From Gammaproteobacteria bacterium (GTDB lineage Bacteria; Pseudomonadota; Gammaproteobacteria; Arenicellales; Poriferihabitantaceae): 64,000 nucleotides of DNA. The notes under the pieces are model-generated. The model saw nothing but the letters and a program-made list of their open reading frames with translations. It ran no database searches and had not been told where the DNA came from. The translations under genes were made by a program, and so were the position numbers. Within the stretch, counting starts at the first letter, position 1; the number at the start of each line of letters is the position of its first letter. The stretch spans positions 62,001 to 126,000 of the forward strand of contig JAUILZ010000008.1 of the NCBI GenBank assembly GCA_030432755.1. The letters run 5' to 3'. Positions 16,862 through 24,473 of the stretch are shown here, in pieces.

Positions 16862-17515
16862 ATGTCTCAGGATAAGGGCAAACAGGCGGCTGCTCTCGCC
16901 GCGCTGGATCACGTCCGGACCGGCGACGTGGTGGGCGTGGGTACCGGCTCCACCGCCAATCACTTTATCGACGGTCTGGCGAAGCTGAAAGGCCGAATCG
17001 ATGGCGCGGTGGCCAGTTCCGAAGCCACTGCAGAGCGACTGCGCGGCCACGGCATCGAGGTACGCGAGCTGAACGACGTCGGTAAGCTGAGGCTCTACGT
17101 CGACGGCGCCGACGAGGCCACCCGTCACCGGCACCTCATCAAGGGTGGCGGCGGTGCGCTCACGCGGGAAAAGATCGTCGCCGAGGCGTCCGAAACCTTC
17201 GTCTGCATCGCCGACCGGAGCAAGATGGTGGATCGCCTGGGCGCGTTCCCGTTACCGGTGGAGGTGATTCCCATGGCGCGCAGTCTTGTAGCGCGCGCGC
17301 TCGTCAGGATGGGCGGCGAACCGGCCTGGCGCACCGGCTTCACCACCGACAACGGCAACGTGATCCTCGACGTGCACAACCTCGACATCCTCGATCCGGT
17401 GGAGATGGAGCGGGAGATCAACCAGTTGCCCGGCGTGGTGACCGTGGGCCTCTTCGCGCGCCGCGGCGCCGACCTGCTGATTCTCGGCGGTGACGATGGC
17501 GTGGAAACGATCTGA
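16862..17515 (+). CDS. rpiA: Ribose-5-phosphate isomerase A
   Basis: RpiA interconverts ribose-5-phosphate and ribulose-5-phosphate. The 217 residues match the family length (219 in E. coli). Motifs: [14 protein letters not shown] (phosphate loop), [37 protein letters not shown] (active-site Asp and Lys) and the C-terminal [17 protein letters not shown]. It follows the cbbQ-like gene by 36 bases. An eight-codon frame (16849-16875, MSKDNVSG) starts just ahead with its own GAGG and overlaps the rpiA start; see findings. AAGGA lies only two bases before the rpiA ATG. Confidence 0.96.
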   Translation: MSQDKGKQAAALAALDHVRTGDVVGVGTGSTANHFIDGLAKLKGRIDGAVASSEATAERLRGHGIEVRELNDVGKLRLYVDGADEATRHRHLIKGGGGALTREKIVAEASETFVCIADRSKMVDRLGAFPLPVEVIPMARSLVARALVRMGGEPAWRTGFTTDNGNVILDVHNLDILDPVEMEREINQLPGVVTVGLFARRGADLLILGGDDGVETI

Positions 17516-17990
17516 GCTCCGCGACGGGTGGCGTCTGCTGCCCCTGCTGTTCCTGCTGCTGCTCGCAGGTTGTGGCGCCGACGAAGACTCACCGGAAGCG
17601 CAACTGCGCCAGACCATCGACGATCTGCAGGCCGCCGCTGAAGAACGCAGCCTGAACGGCTTCATGGATCTCGTCAGCGAACAATATAGCGACGATGGCG
17701 GCCGCACCTGGAAGGACGTGCGCGCCATGGTGCAGATCCAGTTCATCCGCAACCCCAATCTGCATGCCTTCAAGGTGGTGCGCGACCTGGCCCTGGTCGA
17801 TGACAGCCATGCGCGCGTCACCGTGCTCGCGGCCCTCGCCGGGCGGCCCATCGACAATGCCTCGGCGCTGTCCGGGCTGCGCGCGGAACTGATGCGATTC
17901 GACCTCGAGCTCAATCTCGAGGATCGCTGGCGGGTCGCCAGCGCGGACTGGAGCCGGGCGGAGGTTACTGACTTTCTCGGCGCCCAGTAG
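17496..17990 (+). CDS. Putative lipoprotein of unknown function
   Basis: The ATG at 17496 lies inside the end of rpiA in another frame (20-base overlap); a GTG at 17490 is an alternative. The product has about 164 residues. A basic N-terminus is followed by a Leu-rich helix and the lipobox LLLLAGC, so the mature protein should be an acylated lipoprotein. The rest is soluble: an acidic start ([25 protein letters not shown]), a region resembling SnoaL/NTF2-like small folds ([21 protein letters not shown], then [17 protein letters not shown]). NTF2-like fold is a guess from this pattern. It is probably co-transcribed with rpiA. Confidence 0.72.
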   Translation: MAWKRSELRDGWRLLPLLFLLLLAGCGADEDSPEAQLRQTIDDLQAAAEERSLNGFMDLVSEQYSDDGGRTWKDVRAMVQIQFIRNPNLHAFKVVRDLALVDDSHARVTVLAALAGRPIDNASALSGLRAELMRFDLELNLEDRWRVASADWSRAEVTDFLGAQ

Positions 17991-18003
17991 CCCCTGGAAC
18001 CGG

Positions 18004-18885
18004 TCAGTCTTCCCCGGTCGCCACGGCCCTATCCGGATCGCGAATCCATTCGCTCCAGGAACCGACGTACAGCACCGAATCTCCGAGTCCGGAGAGTTCC
18101 ATGGCGAGCATGTTGTGACAGGCGGTGACGCCGCTGCCGCATGAGTGGATCACCGGTTTGCCCGATGCCGCGGCCTCGGACAGCCCCGGCACCGCGAGGA
18201 ATGCGTCGCGCAACGCCGCAGCGTCCAGGAAAAGGCCATCTTCGCCGAGATTGTCCTCGAAAGGCCGGCTGACCGCGCCGGGGATATGTCCGGCCACGCT
18301 GTCGATGGGCTCGGATTCTCCGCGAAATCGCGCGCCACTGCGGGCATCCACGAGACAGGCTTCCGGCAGGGTTTGCATGAGAGCGGTTGTGGTTATCCAC
18401 GGGGTTTGCTCATCCGCCGATCCCGCGAGCCCGGCGCCTGCATCCGGCGCCGCGGGGTCGGTGCTGACGGGATGTCCCGCCTCCTTCCATGCCCGGTACC
18501 CGCCATCGAGCAGCGAGACACGGGAATGCCCGATCCAGCGCAGCAACCACCAGAGTCGCGCGGCAATGGCGCCCGGCCCCTGGTCGTACACCACCACCCG
18601 GGTTGCCGGTTCGACGCCCCAGCTGCCCACGAGCCGGCGAAACACGTCACGCTCCGGCAGGGGATGTCGCCCGGTCCGGGGGCCAATGGGCGAAGCCAGG
18701 TCATCGTCGAGATGCGCGTAGAAGGCGCCGGGGATATGCCCCTGGTCATATTTCTCGCGCCCCTCACCGGGTTGCAGGAGATTGAATCGGCAGTCCACCA
18801 CCACGAGCAGCGCGTCGGGGTCGGGATCGGCGATGCTCGCCGCGAGGTCGCTTGCGGAGATCAGCAGTTGGTCGGTGTCAGCCAT
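18004..18885 (-). CDS. sseA: 3-mercaptopyruvate sulfurtransferase / rhodanese
   Basis: SseA moves sulfur from 3-mercaptopyruvate to thiol acceptors or cyanide through a cysteine persulfide. From the ATG at 18885 (MADTDQLLIS) it has 293 residues and two rhodanese domains. Domain 1 includes VVDCRFNLLQPGEG and GHIPGAFYAHLDDDLA; domain 2 includes GHIPGAVSRPF and the active-site loop SCGSGVTACH, with catalytic Cys249. The CGSGVTA loop is that of mercaptopyruvate sulfurtransferases; thiosulfate rhodaneses have CRKGVTA. The open frame runs 32 codons further upstream, but that part is encoded by a palindromic repeat (18895-19039), so the shorter start is right. Confidence 0.92.
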   Translation of the reverse strand: MADTDQLLISASDLAASIADPDPDALLVVVDCRFNLLQPGEGREKYDQGHIPGAFYAHLDDDLASPIGPRTGRHPLPERDVFRRLVGSWGVEPATRVVVYDQGPGAIAARLWWLLRWIGHSRVSLLDGGYRAWKEAGHPVSTDPAAPDAGAGLAGSADEQTPWITTTALMQTLPEACLVDARSGARFRGESEPIDSVAGHIPGAVSRPFEDNLGEDGLFLDAAALRDAFLAVPGLSEAAASGKPVIHSCGSGVTACHNMLAMELSGLGDSVLYVGSWSEWIRDPDRAVATGED

Positions 18886-18894
18886 GATAGTGCG

Positions 18895-19039
18895 TACAAG
18901 CGACCTCAAAAACAGCCGAGCGCAGGTGAGACGAGGCGAATCCGGCCGAAAAAGCGCAGTGTACAAGTAGTACATGAGCATTTTGAGGGCGGATTCAACG
19001 AAGTATCACCAAGCGCAGGCCTTTTTGAGACCGCTTGTA
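18895..19039. repeat. 145-base palindromic interspersed repeat (MITE-like)
   Basis: The two outer arms are inverted copies: TACAAGCGACCTCAAAAA at the left end matches, with two mismatches, the reverse complement of TTTTTGAGACCGCTTGTA at the right end. Further in, CGAATCCG on the left pairs with CGGATTCAACG on the right. The exact centre is a perfect palindrome, TGTACAAGTAGTACA (18960-18974), centred on 18967, which is also the centre of the whole element. It has no open frame of its own and lies 9 bases from the sseA start. Its translated minus strand (FRPDSPRLTCARLFLRSLVRT) is a peptide I recall as a recurrent false N-terminus in gammaproteobacterial annotations, which would mean a dispersed family. 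Confidence 0.75.
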
Positions 19040-19113
19040 GGGATTTGGTCAGGCATCATACAGGGATCCATGCTATTACAGAACTGTAAGCCCGGCTTTA
19101 TGTCCGAATCGCT

Positions 19114-20598
19114 ATGATCATTGCTTCCATGTCATCCCCGTCCGCCCTCGTGCGCCCGCTGCTCGGCGCGTTCCTCTCGGTCGCCTGTCTTCTCCCGGCG
19201 ACGCCCGCGGCGTATGCCCAGGGCGGCAACCTGCCCGAGCTCGGCGAGGCCGCCACCCGCTTCCTCGACGCCGACGACGAGGAACTGATCGGCCAGCGTT
19301 TCCTGCGCCAGCTGGTGGCAATGGACAGCTACGTCTCCGACCATGAGCTGAGACACTACCTGAACCGGCTCGGGCGCCGCATCGGCGCCTCTGCCCATCT
19401 CGGCGGGGTCAATTTGCATTTCAACCTGCTGAAGGAGAACGAGCTCAACGCGTTCGCGGTGCCGGGTGGTTACATCACGTTCCACACCGGCCTGATCCTC
19501 ACCACCGATACCGAGAGTGAACTGGCATCCGTCATCGGCCACGAGATCGCCCACCTGTCCCAGCGGCACCTGCCGCGCATGATCGCCAACGCGGAGGCGA
19601 GCAAGATCCCTACCACCGCCGCCATCCTTGCCGCCATCCTCGTCGGGGGGCAGGCCGGCATGGCGGGAGTGACCCTGGCCAATGCCACCCTGCTCTCCAA
19701 CCAGCTGGCCTACAGCCGCGAGTTCGAGCGCGAGGCGGACGCCATAGGCATCGGCCTGATGGCGGAAAGCGGATTCGATCCACGGGACATGGCCTCCTTC
19801 TTCGACAAGCTGCAACGATTCAACATCGTCTCGAGCAAGGACGTGCCTGAATTCCTGCGTTCCCACCCGTTGTCCTACAACCGGGTGGCGGAGTCCGAGG
19901 CGCGGATCAATACCTACCCGCCGATTGCCCACGAGAGCAGCGTGGACTTCCACCTCGCCCGCGCGCGCATCCTCGCCCTTTTCAGCGACCGACCGGCAGA
20001 CGCGCGCCAGCTGCTCGAGGATCGCATCGCACGGTCGAGCGGGACCGAGCGCGAGGCCTGGCGCTACGGGCTCGCCCTCGCGCTGTTGCAGGAAGGCGCA
20101 TTTGACGAGGCAGAGAAGGTTATCAAGGAAGTCGAAGCGGCCCTGCCGAATACCCCCCAGGTATTGGGCGCGGCGGCCGAGATCCAGGGCCGCGCCGGTG
20201 ATCCGGCCGGCGCCGCCGCAAGCTATGCGGCGCTGGTGGAACGCTACCCCACGGCGGACTACCTGCGCTACGCCTGGGTAGAGACGATGCTCCGCCAGGG
20301 CGACGCCGCGGGGGCAAAGCGCGTGATTCGCCACCGGCTGCGCCGCGATTCGGATGACTACGAGCTCTATCCGTTGCTGTCGCGAGCCAATGTTGCCCTG
20401 GGGGACCTCTCCGAGGCCCACCAGGCGGACGCGGAATTCGACGCCGCCATGGGGCGTTATGAAAAAGCGATCGCCTCCCTCAAGCTCGCCCTGCGTGAAA
20501 ACAAGGACGGCAGCCAGTACATCACCCAGGCGGTCAATGCACGCATCCAGGAACTGGAACGGCTCGAGGCGGATCGCAAGCTGCGCGAGAAAGAATAA
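19114..20598 (+). CDS. bepA: M48 metalloprotease with TPR domain (BepA/YfgC-like)
   Basis: BepA is a periplasmic zinc protease and chaperone that helps assemble beta-barrel outer-membrane proteins such as LptD. The 494-residue protein has a signal peptide (through about AAYAQG), then an M48 domain with HEIAHLSQRH (metal ligands His143 and His147) and the downstream third-ligand region SREFEREADAIG. The C-terminal half (from about 285) is a TPR array with repeated ...AL..G..DEAE.. units, as in E. coli BepA (487 residues). The start may instead be the second ATG at 19129; neither has a strong ribosome-binding site. Confidence 0.92.
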   Translation: MIIASMSSPSALVRPLLGAFLSVACLLPATPAAYAQGGNLPELGEAATRFLDADDEELIGQRFLRQLVAMDSYVSDHELRHYLNRLGRRIGASAHLGGVNLHFNLLKENELNAFAVPGGYITFHTGLILTTDTESELASVIGHEIAHLSQRHLPRMIANAEASKIPTTAAILAAILVGGQAGMAGVTLANATLLSNQLAYSREFEREADAIGIGLMAESGFDPRDMASFFDKLQRFNIVSSKDVPEFLRSHPLSYNRVAESEARINTYPPIAHESSVDFHLARARILALFSDRPADARQLLEDRIARSSGTEREAWRYGLALALLQEGAFDEAEKVIKEVEAALPNTPQVLGAAAEIQGRAGDPAGAAASYAALVERYPTADYLRYAWVETMLRQGDAAGAKRVIRHRLRRDSDDYELYPLLSRANVALGDLSEAHQADAEFDAAMGRYEKAIASLKLALRENKDGSQYITQAVNARIQELERLEADRKLREKE

Positions 20599-20703
20599 CG
20601 CCTCCCGCAAATGCCAGCGAATTGCCAGCATCACGGCCGGCATGCCAGCCTTCCCTGGAGTAGAATTTCGGCCCGTTATCAATGCGGGAGAGCGGGACTG
20701 GTG

Positions 20704-21120
20704 ATGCGTTTGCTGCCTCGGGCAACCGGCTGCCTGCTGGTACTGTTGCTCGCGACGTCCCCCACGGAGGCGCAAACAAATGCCAACCAGTGGCCGGATG
20801 AGGCCACATGCCGCGAACTACCGCCGGAAAATGAAATCGTCCGGGGCTGGTGCCTTGCCATCGATCGCGACAAGGGCAATTGCATCGCCTGTCACACGTT
20901 CAACGTCACTCCCTGGCCGAAGTCCCTGCCCGTCGCCGGCAATATCGCACCGCCCCTCGTCGCCATGGAGCCGAGGTTTCCTGATATCGGGCAGTTGCGC
21001 CGGCAGGTTGCGGACGCCCCGGCGCTCAATCCCCGCACCACGATGCCACCCTACCTGCGGCACGAACTCCTTACGGAAGCCGAGATCGAGCGCATTCTCC
21101 AGTTTCTCCTGACCCTGTAA
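20704..21120 (+). CDS. soxX: SoxX, monohaem c-type cytochrome of the SoxXA complex
   Basis: SoxX pairs with SoxA to couple thiosulfate oxidatively to the SoxY carrier in the periplasm. From the ATG at 20704, preceded by a GGGAGAGCGGGA stretch, it has 138 residues with a signal peptide (ends SPTEAQ). Haem is bound at C60-x2-C63-H64 (CIACH), and a distal Met114 lies in NPRTTMPPY. It shares the TAATG overlap with soxY. It opens the cluster soxX-soxY-soxZ-soxA. Confidence 0.93.
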   Translation: MRLLPRATGCLLVLLLATSPTEAQTNANQWPDEATCRELPPENEIVRGWCLAIDRDKGNCIACHTFNVTPWPKSLPVAGNIAPPLVAMEPRFPDIGQLRRQVADAPALNPRTTMPPYLRHELLTEAEIERILQFLLTL

Positions 21121-21599
21121 TGGCCCGGCCCGTTTCCCGATCCCGCCGTTCCCTGTTGCAGGATGGTCTGCGCATGCTCGGTGTTGCCTGGCTGGGCGCA
21201 GGCGCCCTTTTTCAGCGTGCATTTGCGGCGCCGGATCCACGGCCGGAATTCTCCGCGACGGCACTCGGCGACGTGCTCGACTTCTACTTTGGCCAGCGCG
21301 ATGCCGCCGATGACGCCTCCATCGATATCGTGGTGCCTCTCGAGGTGTCCCTCGGGGAACTGGTGCCGTTCCGGGTGAGCGCTCCCGGGGTGGAGAAAAT
21401 CGCCGTGCTCTGTGACGCCAACCCTGAACCACTGGTGATGGCGATGGACCAGATCAGGGGCAATCCCGCGGTGCTGGTCGGGCAGGCTAGAATGGAGCGA
21501 AGTGGCCACCTGGCCTGTTTTGCGCTGCGCAACGGTCGCCTGGGACGCGCGGTCCGGCGGGTGGATATCGCCGGTTCCTGGCGCGACGTGGCGGAGTAA
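21120..21599 (+). CDS. soxY: SoxY-like sulfur-compound carrier lacking the carrier cysteine
   Basis: This 159-residue protein sits in the SoxY position and has the SoxY fold pattern: a twin-arginine-like signal (RSRRSLLQDG), then VVPLEVSLGELVPFRVSAPGVEKIAVLCDANPEPL, which matches the 'I.L..P..AENG..VPV.V.......I..L...N..P' pattern of SoxY. True SoxY ends in GGCGG, whose cysteine carries the sulfur substrate. Here the matching end reads VRRVDIAGSWRDVAE: a serine stands where the cysteine would be and six residues follow. No frame around the stop encodes GGCGG. The remaining cysteines are at 98 and 133 inside the fold. So this protein cannot work as a standard carrier, unless another SoxY elsewhere does. 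Confidence 0.85.
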   Translation: MARPVSRSRRSLLQDGLRMLGVAWLGAGALFQRAFAAPDPRPEFSATALGDVLDFYFGQRDAADDASIDIVVPLEVSLGELVPFRVSAPGVEKIAVLCDANPEPLVMAMDQIRGNPAVLVGQARMERSGHLACFALRNGRLGRAVRRVDIAGSWRDVAE

Positions 21600-21602
21600 A
21601 TC

Positions 21603-21893
21603 GTGCGCAGGTCTCCCCGAATCTACGTGCGTGCCGCCGGCGGCGGCTTCGACGTCGTCTGCCGGATCCCTCATCCGATGAGCGAGGAAAACTACCTGAG
21701 CCAGGTCACCTTTCGGCGCAACGGTGACCTGCACGCCGAGATTCTCCTCGGGCGTCATGTCTCAGCAGACCCGGCGGTGGGTACCCGCTTCGCCGACCTT
21801 GCCGAGGGGGATACCATCATCGTGTCCTGGATCGATATTCGCGGATCCAGCGGCGAGACGCGGCGCAGGTTCGACGGCAAGGCGGATTCATGA
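21603..21893 (+). CDS. soxZ: SoxZ, partner of SoxY
   Basis: The 96-residue protein starts with GTG at 21603, three bases after the soxY stop. It has the SoxZ immunoglobulin-like pattern: VVCRIPHPMSEENYLSQVTFRRNGD with AEILLGRHVSADPAVGTRF and GDTIIVSWIDIRGSSGE. There is no signal peptide, as usual for SoxZ, which is exported with SoxY. It overlaps soxA as ATGA. One cysteine lies at the N-terminal end of the fold. Confidence 0.9.
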   Translation: MRRSPRIYVRAAGGGFDVVCRIPHPMSEENYLSQVTFRRNGDLHAEILLGRHVSADPAVGTRFADLAEGDTIIVSWIDIRGSSGETRRRFDGKADS

Positions 21894-22774
21894 TCGGCGT
21901 TGTCTCGACCAGGGCGGTGCGCGGGCTGGGCGCCCTGCTCACTGTCCTGTTGCTCAGCACTCCATCCCTCTCGATGGCGCAGACGACGCCTACCGAGGCG
22001 GAAGTGCGCGACGAGGTACGCGAGTTCCAGGGCTTTTTTCTCTCCCGGTTCCCGGACGTGCCGCTGGAGGCTTACCGCCAGGGCGTGGATGCCCTGCCGC
22101 AGAATACGCGCCAGAAGCTGAACCGCGACCTGCTGCTGGCGGCGCCGCCCCAGGACGACGCCCTTGCCGCGGGACGCGCGGCCTGGGACACGCTGCTACC
22201 CTCGGGTCAGACGCTCACGGCATGTTTTACCGGCAAGCCGCCACCCACGGCCTACCCGTACTTCTTCAACGGAGAGGTCCGCACCATCGCCGGCGATATC
22301 AACCAGTGCCGCGAGCTGAATGGCCTCGAACCACTGGACGAGCTGGGTGGTGAGATGGCGCGCCTGGTCGCGGCATTCAAGGCGCCCTGGCAGGGGCAAC
22401 CCATCGATATCGACTACCGCGACGAGGAAATGCGCCGCCTGTACGCGATCGGCCGGGAAACCTTCTGGGCGAAACGCGGGCAGATGAATCTGTCCTGCGC
22501 CAACTGTCACGTCCACAATGCCGGAAACCGCTTACGCGGCCAGGTACTGAGCGCCGCGCTGGGTCATGGCGCGGGCTATCCCGCCTACAGTCTGCGCTGG
22601 GCCGCCGACGGAGAACCCATGGGCACGCAATACCGGCGTTATGCCCGTTGCAACGCACTAGCCGGCGCCGCGCCGCTGTTGCCCGGTGAAAGTGATGCCT
22701 ACCTCGGACTGCAGGTTTACCAGGCAATCCTGAATAACGGCATTCCGCTCAGCGCACCGGCTCTCAGGCCCTAA
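21890..22774 (+). CDS. soxA: SoxA, monohaem type, thiosulfate:SoxY coupling subunit
   Basis: SoxA carries the catalytic cysteine ligated to haem that joins thiosulfate to the SoxY cysteine. The 294-residue product has a signal peptide (ends SLSMAQ). It has a single haem site, C203-x2-C206-H207 (CANCH), so it is the monohaem class. The N-terminal cysteines C112 and C140 form the disulfide that replaces the lost first haem. The active-site cysteine is C254 in YRRYARCNALAGA. The C-terminal LGLQVYQAILNNGIPLSAP is typical. Its stop meets the bioC-like stop with no gap. Confidence 0.93.
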   Translation: MIGVVSTRAVRGLGALLTVLLLSTPSLSMAQTTPTEAEVRDEVREFQGFFLSRFPDVPLEAYRQGVDALPQNTRQKLNRDLLLAAPPQDDALAAGRAAWDTLLPSGQTLTACFTGKPPPTAYPYFFNGEVRTIAGDINQCRELNGLEPLDELGGEMARLVAAFKAPWQGQPIDIDYRDEEMRRLYAIGRETFWAKRGQMNLSCANCHVHNAGNRLRGQVLSAALGHGAGYPAYSLRWAADGEPMGTQYRRYARCNALAGAAPLLPGESDAYLGLQVYQAILNNGIPLSAPALRP

Positions 22775-23548
22775 TTATTCGGCGTCCCGACGCAGCGAAG
22801 GCGGCTCCACGCGAATGCCTCCCTCTGTGGATTGTGGCGCTTCTGCGTATCCGTGAACCAGCTCGAAGGTCATGCGTACCGGATCCTGCCCCCTGAATTG
22901 CTCGCGCAACGCCGCGAGTCTTTTCTTCCCGGTCAGAGTCCGCCGTCGCCCCGGGGAGAGATTGAACAAACCCTCCCGCCGCAGGTCGTCCATCAGCAGG
23001 TCCACATCCTCGTACTCGACTCCCATCCAGTCGGCGTCGAGAATCGGTTTCTGAAATCCACGGCGCAGTAGGGCGTCACCGAGATGATGCATGTCCTCGA
23101 ATGGATGCACATGAGGGAGTTCGTCTACCAGCGCCCAGGCCTCCGCCAGTTCCACCAGCGTATCGGGACCGAAACTGGAAAATACCAGCCGACCACCAGG
23201 CTTTAGCAGTGCGAGAGACCGCTCGATCCAGTATTCGGGCGCGAGCCATGCCGCCTGGAGGCTGATCACCAGCAGGTCGGGTTCCTCTACCATAGCCTCC
23301 GGATCGTCCCCCTCCAGCCAGGAAACCCGGTTACTGCCAGCCTCGGGCGCGCGCGGAAACTCGCCGTGGAATGCGACAAGAAGACGCGAATTTCCCCAAC
23401 CCCCGGTCTCATCGACCCTGCGTTCAATATCCGCGTTCACCCGGTCAAACAGGTAGCCCATGGGACGCAGTCCCGCCGAGCGCCGCCGGCGGCTTGCGAT
23501 CCACTCGCTGGCGGGTTTCAATCGGGTATCGGGATCGACGCTCAGCAT
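22775..23548 (-). CDS. bioC: BioC-like malonyl-ACP methyltransferase homologue, degenerate SAM site
   Basis: From the ATG at 23548 (MLSVDPDTRLKPASEW) the protein has 257 residues; the upstream extension is shadow sequence under comF. The C-terminal half is BioC-like: LLKPGGRLVFSSFGPDTLVELAEAWALVDE with VHPFEDMHHLGDALLRRGF and DVDLLMDDLRREGLFN. BioC methylates malonyl-ACP to start biotin synthesis. But the SAM-binding motif I (normally VLDxGCGTG) is replaced by RLLVAFHGEFPRAPEAGSNR, with no Gly-rich loop, and the loop 'DLVxSNLALQW' reads DLLVISLQAAWL. The enzyme may have lost catalysis. Its position back-to-back with comF is the common bioC context. Confidence 0.75.
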   Translation of the reverse strand: MLSVDPDTRLKPASEWIASRRRRSAGLRPMGYLFDRVNADIERRVDETGGWGNSRLLVAFHGEFPRAPEAGSNRVSWLEGDDPEAMVEEPDLLVISLQAAWLAPEYWIERSLALLKPGGRLVFSSFGPDTLVELAEAWALVDELPHVHPFEDMHHLGDALLRRGFQKPILDADWMGVEYEDVDLLMDDLRREGLFNLSPGRRRTLTGKKRLAALREQFRGQDPVRMTFELVHGYAEAPQSTEGGIRVEPPSLRRDAE

Positions 23549-23610
23549 TGTCGAGAAGGGATGGCGCCGACCCCCATTGTGTAACACCTTGCCAGGGAAG
23601 GCAGCAGAAC

Positions 23611-24381
23611 ATGGAACGGGATGAAGATGCCTCGCCAGGCCGGGGAACGATCGCGCATGCGCTTGCAATACGCGGAATGGCCCGCGCCGTCGCCACGGGT
23701 ATGCGGGTCGGCGCCTGGTGTCGCGACCTCGTGGTGCCGGATCGCTGCGTTCTCTGCCTCGCCATTCATGACGGGGGATTCTGCCATTCGTGCCACGAAT
23801 TGCTACCCTGGATCGGCATTGCCTGCGAGAGCTGCCGTCGGCCCCTGGCCCATCCGGGTACCTGTGGTGACTGCCAGCGCGCACGTCCCCCCTGGCAGGG
23901 GATGGTGGTACCGTTCCACTATGCCGACCCCGTCTCCCGCCTGCTGCACCGGTTGAAGTATGACCGCTGCCTGCGCCATGTCGCGCCCCTGGCCATGGCT
24001 CTCGCCGAACAGGTCCATCGCCAGTGCGCGGTCCTGCCCGATGTCATCGCGCCGGTACCACTGCATCCACGAAAATTGCGGAGTCGAGGTTTCAACCAGT
24101 CCGCCCTGCTCGCCCGGGAGACGGGCCGGTTGCTGGGTGTCGCCGTGGACCAGGACCTGTTGATCCGGACGCGCGAAACGCCCAGCCAGACCCGGCTCGA
24201 TGTGGCGGCGAGAGAAAAAAACCTGCACGATGCCTTTGCCGTGCGCGGCGCGGGGCGCTATGATGCCGTCGCAATAATTGATGACGTGATAACCAGCGGC
24301 GCGACGCTACGCGCCACCTGCCGCGCGCTCCGCCGGCAGGGTCTGTCACAGATCGATGCCTGGGCAATTGCCCGGGCCTGA
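23611..24381 (+). CDS. comF: ComF-family phosphoribosyltransferase
   Basis: The 256-residue product starts at the ATG at 23611, 62 bases from the divergent bioC-like start. Zinc-binding cysteines are seen near the N-terminus (CVLC, CHSC, CESC, CGDC). The phosphoribosyltransferase domain follows, with VPLHPRKLRSRGFNQSALLAR and the PRPP-binding loop AIIDDVITSGATL. ComF homologues are linked to DNA uptake in naturally competent bacteria. With the type IV pilus genes nearby, competence is possible, but comF alone does not show it. Confidence 0.92.
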   Translation: MERDEDASPGRGTIAHALAIRGMARAVATGMRVGAWCRDLVVPDRCVLCLAIHDGGFCHSCHELLPWIGIACESCRRPLAHPGTCGDCQRARPPWQGMVVPFHYADPVSRLLHRLKYDRCLRHVAPLAMALAEQVHRQCAVLPDVIAPVPLHPRKLRSRGFNQSALLARETGRLLGVAVDQDLLIRTRETPSQTRLDVAAREKNLHDAFAVRGAGRYDAVAIIDDVITSGATLRATCRALRRQGLSQIDAWAIARA

Positions 24382-24386
24382 AACCT

Positions 24387-24423
24387 TAGCCCGGATATTT
24401 CACTTGGTGAAATATCCGGGCTA
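24387..24423. repeat. 17-base-pair perfect palindrome after comF
   Basis: TAGCCCGGATATTTCAC (24387-24403), loop TTG, then the exact complement ending CCGGGCTA (24407-24423). There is no T run, so it is not a standard terminator. The unit with a GGATATTTCAC core is one I recall as a repeated palindrome in several gammaproteobacterial genomes, so a dispersed REP-like element is likely. Confidence 0.75.
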
Positions 24424-24473
24424 GTCCGCTAACCGCACCAGCCGTAACCGAGATCCGAAGCAGGAACATCCCA

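Noticed and set aside
18886..18981. Extended N-terminus of SseA (32 residues)
   Set aside because: It is encoded by the palindromic repeat at 18895-19039 and has no homology with the rhodanese family.
24387..24423. Terminator of comF
   Set aside because: The stem is strong but no T run follows on either strand, so a REP-like repeat is the better reading.
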